This document shows, piece by piece, positions 1 to 9,177 of a stretch of 45,076 bases of DNA. The DNA is from Holdemanella sp. MSK.7.32 (lineage in GTDB: Bacteria > Bacillota_I > Bacilli_A > Erysipelotrichales > Erysipelotrichaceae). The stretch lies in NCBI RefSeq assembly GCF_024460475.1, contig NZ_JANFYN010000016.1, positions 1 through 45,076 on the forward strand, in the 5' to 3' direction. Numbering within the stretch: position 1 is the first letter of the stretch; every line of letters starts with the position of its first letter. The translations under genes were made by a program, and so were the position numbers. The notes beneath the pieces were generated by a model that saw nothing but the letters and a program-made list of their open reading frames with translations, was not told the origin of the DNA and searched no databases.

Positions 1-55
1 CTTCGGGTGCTAGACGTAACATAATCTCTCCAAAAGTGACTACTTTTTGTTTCAT
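1..55 (-). CDS. kdgK: 2-keto-3-deoxygluconate kinase, N-terminal fragment
   Basis: Only the first 18 codons lie in the window; the gene continues leftward. The translation begins MKQKVVTFGEIMLRLAPE, the typical N-terminus of PfkB-family 2-keto-3-deoxygluconate kinases, which phosphorylate KDG to KDPG. The ATG directly follows the TAA of the upstream KDPG aldolase gene with no spacer, so the two are translationally coupled. The kinase makes the substrate of that aldolase, completing the uxuA-uxuB-kdgA-kdgK hexuronate pathway. Another PfkB sugar kinase is possible from so short a piece, but the context favours KdgK. Confidence 0.82.
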   Translation of the reverse strand, partial: MKQKVVTFGEIMLRLAPE

Positions 56-697
56 TTATTTACCCCTTATTTTAGCTACTAATTCAACAGCTTCTTCTAC
101 TAAAGATTTAATTTCATCAAATTTACCTTCTGCAACAAGATCACCTTTCACCATCCAGCTTCCACCGCACGCAACGATTTTGTCACAAGATAAATAACTA
201 TCTAAATTCTTGGCATTCACTCCACCAGTAGGCATAAATTTCACGCCTACGTAAGGGGCAGCAAGAGCTTTGATTGTGGATACACCACCAAATTGTTCAG
301 CTGGGAAGAATTTCACAACTTCCAATCCTCTTTTCACAGCTTGAGCAACTTCACTAGGTGTAATGCATCCCGGATAAATTGGAATATTCTTTTCTAAACA
401 GTAATCTACGATTTCTGGATCAAATCCAGGGCTTACAATAAATTTTGCGCCTGCATTTACTGCACGATCTACTTGTTCTGTTGTCAATACTGTACCAGCA
501 CCTACAAACATATCTGGATAGCATTCTGTCATCAATCGAATGGATTCTTCAGCAGCTTCTGTTCTAAATGTAACTTCTGCACAAGGAAGGCCGCCTTCGC
601 ATAAAGCTTGAGCTAATGGTTTAGCATCTTTTGCGTCATTCAAAACAACAACAGGTACAACACCCATTTCTTGAATTTTTTTACTAATCGTATTCAT
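56..697 (-). CDS. kdgA: KDPG/KHG aldolase
   Basis: This 213-residue class I aldolase cleaves 2-keto-3-deoxy-6-phosphogluconate to pyruvate and glyceraldehyde 3-phosphate, the last step of hexuronate breakdown. Family landmarks are visible: the catalytic glutamate in EVTFRT (E41), the phosphate-binding VGAGTVL, and the Schiff-base lysine in VVKFFPAE (K129), followed by PTGGV. The length is typical. An AGAGAGG ribosome binding site precedes the ATG. It lies 12 bases after the uxuB stop and abuts kdgK, so it is inside the hexuronate operon. Confidence 0.95.
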   Translation of the reverse strand: MNTISKKIQEMGVVPVVVLNDAKDAKPLAQALCEGGLPCAEVTFRTEAAEESIRLMTECYPDMFVGAGTVLTTEQVDRAVNAGAKFIVSPGFDPEIVDYCLEKNIPIYPGCITPSEVAQAVKRGLEVVKFFPAEQFGGVSTIKALAAPYVGVKFMPTGGVNAKNLDSYLSCDKIVACGGSWMVKGDLVAEGKFDEIKSLVEEAVELVAKIRGK

Positions 698-709
698 TTT
701 AAACCTCTC

Positions 710-2326
710 TTATAGATACTTCTTTAATGTTGCGCGTACACTACCTACGCCTGCCAACATTTCATTAAAGTATCCACATACTTTTTCTGCCATATCGACT
801 TCATATAGGTTCACACCAAAAATTTTGTCATTTTCTAGAACTGGTTTTAATGTGGCTTCAATTTCGGCTACATCTTTAGTTTCACCTAATTTAAATCCTT
901 CAACATAAGGACAAACTGTATCCAATAATGGATCTGGACTTAATTCAAACGCATTTCCTGCATCATCCACTGCCATTAAATAACGTAACCATCCGGCAAA
1001 CACTAATGGAATTAATTTCAAATCGGCTACATTGCGATTGTCAGCACTCGCATACGCTTTAATTGTTTCCCCAAAACGAATTGCTAATTTTTGAGAAGTA
1101 TCTGTGGCAATACGTTGTGGCGTATCTGGCATAAATGGATTTGGAACACGTACTTTTAATACTGTATCAATAAATTCTTTTGGATCCAAAATGCCAGGAT
1201 TTACTACAACTGGTAAACCTTCTTTATATCCGACAGTTTCAACTAATTTTACTAATTCTTCATCTTTCATTTCATCTGAAATCTTATTGTATCCCAATAC
1301 ACATCCAAAGATGGCTAGACAAGTGTGTAATGGATTTAAACAAGTACAAACCTTCATTTTTTCTACTTTGTCTACTGTATCACGGTCTGTAAACATCAAC
1401 CCACCCTTAGTTAAATCTAAACGTCCATTTGGGAAATCGTCTTCAATAACTAAGTATTCTGTTTCTTCTGCATTTACGAAAGGTGCTACATATGTGTTTT
1501 TAGAAGTAATAACTGGATCTAATTCTTCTACGCCATCGTTCAACAAGATTTTTTCAACAGATGCATCTGGACGAGGTGTAATCTTATCAATCATACTCCA
1601 AGTAAATGACACTTTATTTGAATCAATATATTCGACAAATTCTTTTTCGGCTTTACCATTTTCTGCCCAAGCTTTGGCAAACGCAAGGATAGCCGCATAT
1701 AACTTATCTCCATTATGAGAACAGTTATCTGTACTTACCATCGCAATTGGAAGTTCTCCCGCTTTAAAGCGAGCATACAATAAAGATGTCACTTTACCCA
1801 TATAACTAGCTGGTTTTTCTGGTCCATTCACAAAGTCTGCTGTGATATCTGGAAGTTGTTCACCTTTTCCATTTACTAGGCTGTATCCTTTTTCTGTGAT
1901 TGTAAATGTTGCCATCTGTAGAGATTTATTTGTGAAGATTTCTTTTAATCTTGCATAAGCACTTTCATTATTTGAATCTAAAGGTAAAGATTCTGCAACA
2001 CTGGCAACAACGGTTTTATCAATTGTACCATCGGCTTTTAATGTGGCTACGATACCTAAGTTATCGTGTGGCACATACATTTTTTCAATGATTTCATAAT
2101 CGAAACCTTCGGCAACGATCAAGCCTCGATCTAAATCTTTATTATTCAACATATTTTGAACCACATTCGCATGGAATGCACGGAATAAGTTGCCAGCTCC
2201 AAAGTGGATCCAGAAAGGATTTTCCTTTGTAGCTTTTCTCATTTCAGCAATATCATATTGAGGTAAAGAATATCCCTTTTCTTCCCATTGTTTTCGATTT
2301 TGAATACCTTCCAAAGTTAATTTCAT
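710..2326 (-). CDS. uxuB: D-fructuronate reductase (mannonate oxidoreductase)
   Basis: This 538-residue protein of the polyol-specific long-chain dehydrogenase family should interconvert D-fructuronate and D-mannonate with NAD(H) in the cytosol. The N-terminal nucleotide-binding motif HFGAGNLFRAFHA is at residues 41-53. The C-terminal dehydrogenase half follows, with the conserved CLNPLHTCLAIFGCVLGY segment. Its ATG is two bases after the uxuA stop. The neighbours (mannonate dehydratase and KDPG aldolase) favour UxuB over mannitol or tagaturonate dehydrogenases of the same family. The UxaC isomerase that would supply fructuronate is not in the window. Confidence 0.92.
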   Translation of the reverse strand: MKLTLEGIQNRKQWEEKGYSLPQYDIAEMRKATKENPFWIHFGAGNLFRAFHANVVQNMLNNKDLDRGLIVAEGFDYEIIEKMYVPHDNLGIVATLKADGTIDKTVVASVAESLPLDSNNESAYARLKEIFTNKSLQMATFTITEKGYSLVNGKGEQLPDITADFVNGPEKPASYMGKVTSLLYARFKAGELPIAMVSTDNCSHNGDKLYAAILAFAKAWAENGKAEKEFVEYIDSNKVSFTWSMIDKITPRPDASVEKILLNDGVEELDPVITSKNTYVAPFVNAEETEYLVIEDDFPNGRLDLTKGGLMFTDRDTVDKVEKMKVCTCLNPLHTCLAIFGCVLGYNKISDEMKDEELVKLVETVGYKEGLPVVVNPGILDPKEFIDTVLKVRVPNPFMPDTPQRIATDTSQKLAIRFGETIKAYASADNRNVADLKLIPLVFAGWLRYLMAVDDAGNAFELSPDPLLDTVCPYVEGFKLGETKDVAEIEATLKPVLENDKIFGVNLYEVDMAEKVCGYFNEMLAGVGSVRATLKKYL

Positions 2327-2328
2327 AA

Positions 2329-3405
2329 TTAGATACCTCGCTTTGTAGCTTTATCAATGGCTTCCCACAATCCATTTAAGTAAGTGGCTCCTAAGGCACG
2401 GTCATATAAACCATATCCTGGCATTGCCACTTCATCCCAAATCATACGGCCGTGGTCTGGACGGATTGGTCCATCAAATCCAATGTCATATAGAGCTTTC
2501 ATTATTTCATACATATCAAATGTACCATCACTTGATAAGTGAGCAGCTTCTTCGAAGTTTGTTGGTGTAATGAATTTCAAGTTACGAACATGTGCAAAGT
2601 GAATTCTTCCCTTTAATGAACGAATCATATCCGGTAAATCATTTGCTAAATTAGTTCCATAAGATCCTGAACAGAAAGTAACACCATTATGAGGATTGTC
2701 TACCATTTTCATCATACGCAAGATATTTTCTTTGTTGATGATAATACGTGGAAGTCCAAATACGCTCCATGCTGGATCATCTGGGTGAATAGCCATGTTG
2801 ATATCGTATTTATCACATACAGGCATAATTTTTTCTAAGAAATATTTTAAGTTTGCAAATAATTTTTCATCATCTACATCTTTATACATTTCAAATAACT
2901 CTTTAACATGTGCCATACGTTCTGGTTCCCAACCTGGCATGATTGAACCATTCATATCTCCAGAAATAGATTCAAACATTTTTTCTGGATCTAAGGCATC
3001 AACCGCTTCTTGTGTATAAGCTAGTACAGTAGAACCATCTGGTCTTACACGAGCTAATTCTGTACGTGTCCAGTCAAATACAGGCATAAAGTTGTAACAA
3101 ACCATGTGGATATCTTCTTTCCCTAAGTTTTCCAATGTTTCAATGTAATTTGCAATATATTGTTCTCTTTCTGGTGCACCTGTTTTGATCGCATCATGAA
3201 TATTTACACTTTCAATTCCAGCAACATGAAGGCCTGCAGCTTCTACTTCGTCTTTCATTGCACGAATTCTTTCGCGACTCCAAACTTCACCTGGCTCCGT
3301 ATCATATAAAGTAGTAATAACTCCAGTCACTCCTGGGATTTGTCGAATTTGTTTTAATGTGACAGTATCAAATTTTGAACCATACCATCTTAATGTCATT
3401 TCCAT
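2329..3405 (-). CDS. uxuA: Mannonate dehydratase
   Basis: This 358-residue enzyme dehydrates D-mannonate to 2-keto-3-deoxygluconate. UxuA landmarks include the N-terminal MTLRWYG, the metal-site region HPDDPAWSVFG, FCSGSYGTNLANDLPDMI, FAHVRNLKF and PDHGRMIW near the C-terminus. The start follows GAGGA with six-base spacing. It is the first gene of the hexuronate operon and is divergent from an AraC-type regulator. Its promoter region holds a TATAAT at 3451-3456 with a cre/operator-like element just upstream, so catabolite repression or a dedicated repressor is likely. Confidence 0.95.
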   Translation of the reverse strand: MEMTLRWYGSKFDTVTLKQIRQIPGVTGVITTLYDTEPGEVWSRERIRAMKDEVEAAGLHVAGIESVNIHDAIKTGAPEREQYIANYIETLENLGKEDIHMVCYNFMPVFDWTRTELARVRPDGSTVLAYTQEAVDALDPEKMFESISGDMNGSIMPGWEPERMAHVKELFEMYKDVDDEKLFANLKYFLEKIMPVCDKYDINMAIHPDDPAWSVFGLPRIIINKENILRMMKMVDNPHNGVTFCSGSYGTNLANDLPDMIRSLKGRIHFAHVRNLKFITPTNFEEAAHLSSDGTFDMYEIMKALYDIGFDGPIRPDHGRMIWDEVAMPGYGLYDRALGATYLNGLWEAIDKATKRGI

Positions 3406-3450
3406 AAAATGTCCTCACTTTCTAAGATTTGTATTTGTTTTGGCAACTAT

Positions 3451-3471
3451 ATTATAGGTAAAGCGGTTTCA
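3451..3471 (-). promoter_or_regulatory. uxuA promoter with cre-like operator in the spacer
   Basis: On the minus strand TATAAT (3451-3456) is a good -10 box for uxuA, 45 bases before its start codon. Immediately upstream is TGAAACCGCTTTAC (3458-3471), which matches the first ten positions of the CcpA cre consensus TGNAANCGNT and deviates at the final CA. It lies where a -35/-10 spacer would be. Whether CcpA or another repressor binds is not decided by sequence. Confidence 0.55.
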
Positions 3472-3500
3472 ATTTGGAATTTCATTAATTGTTATAAGCA

Positions 3501-3529
3501 TTGCAAAAGTTGCGGTTTTCACATAAAAT
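3501..3529 (+). promoter_or_regulatory. araC-type regulator promoter
   Basis: TTGCAA (3501-3506), a 17-base spacer and TAAAAT (3524-3529) form a near-consensus vegetative promoter. The expected transcription start coincides with the ATG at 3537, so the mRNA would be leaderless. The spacer contains GCGGTTTTCA (3512-3521), almost the same as GCGGTTTCA (3463-3471) in the uxuA promoter. Confidence 0.6.
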
Positions 3530-3536
3530 AAAAATT

Positions 3537-4433
3537 ATGAAAAAGAACCTACAAACAACATTTAGTACGCGACAAAAAATGTTAGAACCTGACTTTGAAA
3601 TCTATTATTATGAGGATACAAGTCAGGATTTTCACTATGCCAATGTCAATCCTCACACTCATAATTACTATGAATTTTACATTTTTTTAGAAGGACACAT
3701 ATCTATGGATATTGAGGGTGTCTCTCATCCTTTAGTGCCAGGCGATGTATTGATCATTCCACCCAACACAAAGCACTACGCAAAGCTTTTAGACAATAGT
3801 ATTCCATATCGTCGTTTCGTATTCTGGATTTCCCAAGATTATTGTAATAAACTATTTAACATCTCGAGTGATTATGTTTATTTAATTCAGCGTGTTCATA
3901 CCACAAAACAATATTTATATCATTATGACATTATTGGTTTTAACACCTTACAATCCAAAATCTTTAGACTGATTGAAGAAATGCATGCCAACCGTTTTGG
4001 TAAACAAACTAAGGTCCAGTTATGTTTAAAAGATCTTGTTTTTCACTTTAATCGCTCCATTTATGAAATGGAACAAAAAAATAAAAAATACGAAGAGAAT
4101 GCCCTCTATGAAAATATCTTATTGTACATTGAAGACCATATCGATGAAGATTTGACGCTTGACCATCTGTCTGAAATATTCTATGTCAGTAAATACCATA
4201 TTTCACATGTATTTAAAGCAAATCTTGGTATTTCTGTACATCAATTCATCACAAAAAAACGTCTTCGCTTATGCAAAGACGCTATATCGTATCATACAAA
4301 TTTAACAGAAATCTGTATATTATATGGTTTTAAAGACTATACGAGTTTCTTCCGTGCCTTTAAAAAAGAATTTGGTATGTCACCAAAAGAATTTAAGGAA
4401 TTATCTGTAAAAACACAAGAAAAGCAGGGTTAA
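3537..4433 (+). CDS. AraC-family regulator with N-terminal cupin
   Basis: This is a transcription regulator of about 298 residues. The N-terminal half is an AraC-type cupin sensor (HTHNYYEFYIFLEGH, then LVPGDVLIIPPNTKHY). The C-terminal ~100 residues hold the two helix-turn-helix units (FYVSKYHISHVFKANLG and ILYGFKDYTSFFRAFKKEFGMSP). It is divergent from uxuA and probably senses a hexuronate or its intermediate, which is inference from position. I start it at ATG 3537 because TTG 3501 falls on the -35 box. Neither start has a Shine-Dalgarno sequence. It converges on the methyltransferase gene, and the two stop codons overlap through TTAA. Confidence 0.88.
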   Translation: MKKNLQTTFSTRQKMLEPDFEIYYYEDTSQDFHYANVNPHTHNYYEFYIFLEGHISMDIEGVSHPLVPGDVLIIPPNTKHYAKLLDNSIPYRRFVFWISQDYCNKLFNISSDYVYLIQRVHTTKQYLYHYDIIGFNTLQSKIFRLIEEMHANRFGKQTKVQLCLKDLVFHFNRSIYEMEQKNKKYEENALYENILLYIEDHIDEDLTLDHLSEIFYVSKYHISHVFKANLGISVHQFITKKRLRLCKDAISYHTNLTEICILYGFKDYTSFFRAFKKEFGMSPKEFKELSVKTQEKQG

Positions 4434-5020
4434 CCTGATTTTGATATTTTCATGACCCAATAGCCCTTATCACGAGCCATTTTTTCTACTTCATAGCCTT
4501 TTTCTTGTAAATAATTGATTGCACTTTGTGCACCATGCTGCTTGCGCATTACAATCCAGAAATGACCATCTTCCTTTAAATGTTCTAAACACTGATCAAA
4601 CAATGAATAAATCATTGCCTTTCCCGTACGAATCGGTGGATTCAAAAGAATACAGGCATACTGGCCTTCATTCACACCTGACTGACATAATATCTTTGCC
4701 TTACGACGATATTTTTTCATGTTTGAATCTGCCAGCTGACAAGCTCTTTGATTTACATCAATCATTGTCATTGCGGTATGCTTCCAATACTCCATTAAAA
4801 TCAAGGCAATCGGACCAATTCCACAACCTAGATCCAATGTGCTTTCTGGTTCAGATTCATTGTCGAGTACCGTTTCTAAAAGAATACGCGTACCTTCATC
4901 CAATTTATCTTTACTGAAAACTCCAGCATTCGAATTTAACTTATATGTAAAATCACGGAAATGTATCGTAATTTCTTCTGGTGCATCTTTTACAATATCA
5001 TTTGTGAAATAGTGTGCCAT
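4430..5020 (-). CDS. Class I methyltransferase (RsmC/YbxB-like small domain)
   Basis: This 196-residue SAM-dependent methyltransferase of the MTS family resembles B. subtilis YbxB and the C-terminal half of RsmC. Motif I is DLGCGIGPIALILME and the catalytic NPPIRTGK is of the NPP type used for exocyclic amines of guanine, so rRNA is the likely target. It follows the transketolase C-terminal subunit gene after a single base and is probably cotranscribed. The 3' end overlaps the convergent regulator gene by four bases. Confidence 0.82.
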   Translation of the reverse strand: MAHYFTNDIVKDAPEEITIHFRDFTYKLNSNAGVFSKDKLDEGTRILLETVLDNESEPESTLDLGCGIGPIALILMEYWKHTAMTMIDVNQRACQLADSNMKKYRRKAKILCQSGVNEGQYACILLNPPIRTGKAMIYSLFDQCLEHLKEDGHFWIVMRKQHGAQSAINYLQEKGYEVEKMARDKGYWVMKISKSG

Positions 5021-5021
5021 A

Positions 5022-5936
5022 CTACTTTGTAGCAGCTTCTACAATCGCATCTGCATCAATTTTGTATTTTGCGAATAATTCAGCTGGTTTTCCACTTTCA
5101 CCAAATACATCTTGAACACCAACACGAACAAGTTTACATGCTGTTCCTGCTTCAGCTAAAACTTCTGCCACAGCACTTCCTAAACCACCAATAATAGAGT
5201 GTTCTTCACAAGTCACGATTGTATCGTGAGTTTTTGCTAGTTCAATGATCAATTCTTTATCAATTGGTTTAATTGTATGGATATTTACTACAGTTGGAGC
5301 TGTTTCTATTCTCTTAGCAGCCTCTAATGCTTCTTGAACCATCAATCCAGTCGCAACTAAAGCTACTTTTTCACCTTTTTGAAGGACAACACCTTTTCCT
5401 AGTTCAAATTTATAGTCATCGCCATTTACGCTTTCAACACCACTACGACCTAAACGAACGTAGCAAGGCCCGTCAATTTCAGCTACAGCTTTACATGCTT
5501 GTTTAGCTTCATTATAGTCACATGGAACGATAACTTTCATACCTGGAATACCACGCATTAAACTAACATCTTCAATACATTGGTGACTTGCACCATCTTC
5601 TCCAACACTAATTCCTGCATGAGATGCACAGATTTTAACGTTTAATTGTGGATATCCGATACTGTTACGAATTTGTTCAAATCCACGTCCAGTCGCAAAC
5701 ATTGCGAAAGTAGATGCATACGCAATCTTTCCACTAGCCGCAAGACCTGCCGCAACACTCATCATATTTCCTTCGGCAATTCCCATATCAAAGTGACGAG
5801 AAGGGTCTACCTTTTTAGCTTCTCCACTCTTTGTACTACCCGCTAAGTCAGCATCTAATACAACGACATTTTTATTTTCAACCATTAATTCTTTTAAAGC
5901 ATCACCATAAGCGACACGTGTAGCTACTTTTGCCAT
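5022..5936 (-). CDS. Transketolase, C-terminal subunit
   Basis: This 304-residue protein corresponds to the pyrimidine-binding and C-terminal domains of transketolase (ATRVAYGDALKELM, DADLAGSTK, FDMGIAEGNMMSVAAGLA, then HAGISVGEDGASHQ). It works only with the separate N-terminal subunit encoded just upstream; together they exchange two-carbon units in the non-oxidative pentose phosphate pathway. The ATG overlaps the preceding stop by one base (TAATG), giving equal translation of the two halves. Split transketolases are common in anaerobic Firmicutes. A DXS-like role is less likely because the N-terminal half is transketolase type. Confidence 0.93.
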   Translation of the reverse strand: MAKVATRVAYGDALKELMVENKNVVVLDADLAGSTKSGEAKKVDPSRHFDMGIAEGNMMSVAAGLAASGKIAYASTFAMFATGRGFEQIRNSIGYPQLNVKICASHAGISVGEDGASHQCIEDVSLMRGIPGMKVIVPCDYNEAKQACKAVAEIDGPCYVRLGRSGVESVNGDDYKFELGKGVVLQKGEKVALVATGLMVQEALEAAKRIETAPTVVNIHTIKPIDKELIIELAKTHDTIVTCEEHSIIGGLGSAVAEVLAEAGTACKLVRVGVQDVFGESGKPAELFAKYKIDADAIVEAATK

Positions 5937-6751
5937 TATTCTGCCTCCAATTCTTTCATTGCAGCATGGTATTGTTCTTCATTTGGTGCTACTCCATGCC
6001 ATCCTTGTTGATCTTCCATAAATGAAACACCTTTTCCTTTAATTGTCTTCGCAACAATTACAGTTGGCATTCCCTTTGTTTCACGAGCTTCTTTTAATGC
6101 TGCACGCAATTGATCATAATCATGACCATCTACATTAATTACGTGGCAATTGAAAGCTTCGAATTTTTTATCCAAAGGATACACACTCATAACTTCATCT
6201 ACGTGACCATCAATTTGAAGGTTATTATTGTCAACAATAATACATAAATTATCTAATTTATAATGAGCCGCTGACATTGTAGCTTCCCATACTTGTCCTT
6301 CTTGGCATTCACCATCTCCAAGTACAGTATAGATACGATGATCGTTTTTATCTAATTTATTGGCTAATGCCATACCTACAGCACAAGAAATACCTTGTCC
6401 TAAAGATCCTGTAGACATATCTACACCTTCTACATAATTCATGTTAGGGTGTCCTTGTAAACGTGAATTAATAGCTCTGAAAGTTGTCAATTCTTCTTCA
6501 GGAAGGAATCCCTTTTCAGCAAGTACTGCATATAAAGCTGGACTTGCATGTCCCTTACTTAATACAAAACGATCACGATCCAATGTATTTAAGTTTTCCT
6601 CATTAATATCCATTTCTTCAAAGTATAACTCTGTTAAAATGTCAGTTGCACCTAAACTTCCACCCGGGTGTCCACTTTGGGCACTATACACTTCTTTCAC
6701 TATATTTCTACGAATATTTTTTGCGTGCAATGCAAGTTCCTTGTTTTCCAT
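5936..6751 (-). CDS. Transketolase, N-terminal subunit
   Basis: This 271-residue thiamine diphosphate-binding half carries SGHPGGSLGATDILTELYF, FVLSKGHASPALYA, GSLGQGISCAVGMALA and the ThDP/Mg motif GDGECQEGQVWEA with NNNLQIDG. I choose the ATG at 6751 (MENKELALH). It is preceded by AAAAGGAGATAGCG, a somewhat long spacing of about 14 bases. Upstream in-frame codons would put the start near a TATAAT-like sequence around 6782. It is the first gene of a three-gene set with the C-terminal subunit and the methyltransferase. Confidence 0.93.
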   Translation of the reverse strand: MENKELALHAKNIRRNIVKEVYSAQSGHPGGSLGATDILTELYFEEMDINEENLNTLDRDRFVLSKGHASPALYAVLAEKGFLPEEELTTFRAINSRLQGHPNMNYVEGVDMSTGSLGQGISCAVGMALANKLDKNDHRIYTVLGDGECQEGQVWEATMSAAHYKLDNLCIIVDNNNLQIDGHVDEVMSVYPLDKKFEAFNCHVINVDGHDYDQLRAALKEARETKGMPTVIVAKTIKGKGVSFMEDQQGWHGVAPNEEQYHAAMKELEAE

Positions 6752-6833
6752 AATATTTACGCTATCTCCTTTTTGCGCATACATTATAACAAACTTTTTG
6801 TCACAATACACCCCCTACAAAAAGTCAATTATT

Positions 6834-7205
6834 TCACAAACGCTTATATTGCCACACATAAGCTGCATCATTGATCAATTCTATGTCTTTTTGACTAATC
6901 CCAATCAATTCCAACACTTCAAATATATCTATCCCTTTTTCAAATAGTTTCTCAAAACAATCCATCCTCGCATTTGTCTTTTCTTGTTTGATTACTTTCT
7001 CTAACACTTCTTGAACTCGATCCGATTGAGCACGATAAAACATACCATCCATCTTTAAAGCGAGTTTTTTATCCACATCCGAAAACAAAGCTTTTAAAGT
7101 TTTAATGTCGCAACCCCGATTCAATAAAAGTAAATAAAAGCTACGAATCTCCAAGTTGTACACTCGCTTACGAAACAGTTCAAATTCTACATCTAATTTT
7201 TCCAT
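6834..7205 (-). CDS. Hypothetical protein, 123 aa
   Basis: I do not recognise this protein. It is soluble, rich in charged residues and predicted largely helical, with a cysteine in NRGCDIKTLK and a C-terminal segment (FEKLFEKGIDIFEVLELIGISQKDIE) that looks like a small helical motif. AAGGAG precedes the ATG at good spacing, so translation is credible. It sits between glgB, whose terminator isolates it, and the transketolase operon. No signal peptide or membrane segment is visible. Function unknown. Confidence 0.7.
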   Translation of the reverse strand: MEKLDVEFELFRKRVYNLEIRSFYLLLLNRGCDIKTLKALFSDVDKKLALKMDGMFYRAQSDRVQEVLEKVIKQEKTNARMDCFEKLFEKGIDIFEVLELIGISQKDIELINDAAYVWQYKRL

Positions 7206-7256
7206 TTTTTGTTCTCCTTTTTTCTACACTCTCTTATACGTAAAAAAAAGAAGTTT

Positions 7257-7290
7257 CACCAAAAAAAGTGAGAAATCAATCTCACTTTTC
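7257..7290 (-). terminator. Rho-independent terminator of glgB
   Basis: On the minus strand AAAAGTGAGA and TTCTCACTTTTTTT form a stem around a five-base loop, followed by a T run. The stem includes the glgB stop codon at 7282-7284. Confidence 0.82.
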
Positions 7291-9108
7291 AACTTCATAA
7301 ATCATGGCACCAAAACTAGGAACATTTACTTCGATCATATATGGCTGATTATGTCTTGTAAGACGCATTGCCTGCACCTCTTGAGGTGCATGACCTTTTA
7401 AGTTTCCATTGTATTTATCCCACTCTGTATTCAAAATTTCTTTATATTTACCTTTGCAAGGAACACCAAACTGTTGGTGATCATATGGATTTGTTGAGAA
7501 ATTCATAATAATAACGAAATCTTTCTTTGAACCTCTACGAATAAATGAGAACGTATTTTGTCCTACATTATCTGCATCAATCCAACAGAAACGACTTGGA
7601 TCATAATCTTGATCAAAGAATGCATCATTTTCTGTGTAAATCTTACCTAAATCTTCGCATAAATGTTCAAATGCATCGTGCATTGGATAATCCAACAAGA
7701 ACCAGTCACAGCTCTTTTGTTCATCCCATTCACGCAATTGACCAATTTCATTACCCATGAAATTCAATTTCTTGCCAGGATGCGTAAACATATATACATA
7801 TAATGCTCTTGCCTGGGCAAACTTATCTTCATAGCTTCCCCACATTTTATCTACAATGGTTGCCTTACCATGCACAACTTCATCATGACTAAATGGTAAG
7901 ATGAATCTTTCTGAATAGAAATAAGCCATCGAGAAAGTAACGTCATGGTGATGCCACTTACGATAGATTGGATCTCTTTTTAAATAGGATAATGTATCAT
8001 TCATCCAACCTAGATCCCACTTATAGTCAAATCCTAAACCACCCGCATAACTTGGCTTTGTGACATTAGGAAAATCACTTGAATCTTCCGCAATCAACAT
8101 GATTTTTCCTTGATGCGCCTCATTCAACAAGTAATTCATACGTTTCATGAAATCACATGCACCTTCATTCACACCATTATTCTTGTTTCCATGCCAGAAA
8201 ATCGCATTACTGATCGCATCCATTCTTAAACCATCCACATGATAAACATCTATCCAGAAATTGGCTGCAGACATCAAGAATGAGCGAACTTCTTCTTTCC
8301 ATAAGTTAAAGTTAGCTGTTCCCCATTCACTATTCGCATCTTCCGGTTTTGAATATTCATATAAAGGCGTACCATCAAACATTCCTAACGCGTAATTATC
8401 CTTCACAAAGTGTACAGGCACAAAATCCATGATGACACCAATTCCAGCTTCGTGAAGTGCATTCACAAAGTGCATTAATTCATGATTTGTTCCATAACGA
8501 GAAGTACTTGAAAAATAACCCGTACATTGATAACCCCAAGAACCATCAAACGGGTATTCACATAGCGGCATGACTTCAACATGTGTAAAGTGATGTTTCT
8601 TACAGTGTTCAACCAATTCCTTTTCTATTTCATGATACTGTACAAACTCTTCGTTTTCATCATCTTTTCTCCATGAACCAACATGCATTTCATAAATATT
8701 CACAGGAGAATCAAAACCCTTATTTCTTTGATTCAGCCATTCTTTGTCAGTCCATCCATCATAACTTAAATCTGATACAATACTTGCCGTATTTGGTCTT
8801 AATTCACTATAAAAAGCATATGGATCCATTTTGTCTACCAATTCACCATTTGCCTGCCACACACGATATTTATACGAATCCTTATCCTTTGCACCTTCTA
8901 CAAAACATTCCCAAATCCCACGTTTATCTTTTTTCATTTTACTCGCTTGATCATCCCAATTATTAAATGTACCAATAACTGAAATATTCTTTGCGTTTGG
9001 AGCATACACTCTAAAGCGAACCCCATTAGCTTCTAGGTGTGCACCAAAAATATTATAAGCATGTATGTCACGCCCTTCAAAAAAGGCTTTTGTCTTTCTT
9101 TGATCCAT
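7282..9108 (-). CDS. glgB: 1,4-alpha-glucan branching enzyme
   Basis: This 608-residue GH13 enzyme forms alpha-1,6 branches in glycogen. An N-terminal CBM48 domain (about residues 25-110, GTFNNWDDQASKM) precedes the barrel. Catalytic residues are visible as D297 in VDGLRMDA, E341 in LIAEDSSDFP and D409 in SHDEVVHGK. I start at ATG 9108 (MDQRKTKAF) because GGAGG lies ten bases upstream; an in-frame extension to 9150 lacks such a site. No glgC, glgA or glgP is adjacent, so it is a lone glg gene here. A cre-like site at 9178-9191 suggests carbon control. Confidence 0.93.
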   Translation of the reverse strand: MDQRKTKAFFEGRDIHAYNIFGAHLEANGVRFRVYAPNAKNISVIGTFNNWDDQASKMKKDKRGIWECFVEGAKDKDSYKYRVWQANGELVDKMDPYAFYSELRPNTASIVSDLSYDGWTDKEWLNQRNKGFDSPVNIYEMHVGSWRKDDENEEFVQYHEIEKELVEHCKKHHFTHVEVMPLCEYPFDGSWGYQCTGYFSSTSRYGTNHELMHFVNALHEAGIGVIMDFVPVHFVKDNYALGMFDGTPLYEYSKPEDANSEWGTANFNLWKEEVRSFLMSAANFWIDVYHVDGLRMDAISNAIFWHGNKNNGVNEGACDFMKRMNYLLNEAHQGKIMLIAEDSSDFPNVTKPSYAGGLGFDYKWDLGWMNDTLSYLKRDPIYRKWHHHDVTFSMAYFYSERFILPFSHDEVVHGKATIVDKMWGSYEDKFAQARALYVYMFTHPGKKLNFMGNEIGQLREWDEQKSCDWFLLDYPMHDAFEHLCEDLGKIYTENDAFFDQDYDPSRFCWIDADNVGQNTFSFIRRGSKKDFVIIMNFSTNPYDHQQFGVPCKGKYKEILNTEWDKYNGNLKGHAPQEVQAMRLTRHNQPYMIEVNVPSFGAMIYEVEK

Positions 9109-9177
9109 AATGATATAACCTCCGTATATATATTTTATACCGGAACGCAAGAAACTTAAAGTGTATTTTTCAGATTT

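Noticed and set aside
1104..1718. Open frame of 204 codons on the plus strand opposite uxuB
   Set aside because: Shadow of the uxuB coding sequence with no motif and no ribosome site.
6752..6811. N-terminal extension of the transketolase N-terminal subunit to 6811
   Set aside because: The extra 20 residues (MYCDKKFVIMYAQKGDSVNI) are not transketolase-like and would begin upstream of the TATAAT and the AAGGAG that serve the start at 6751.
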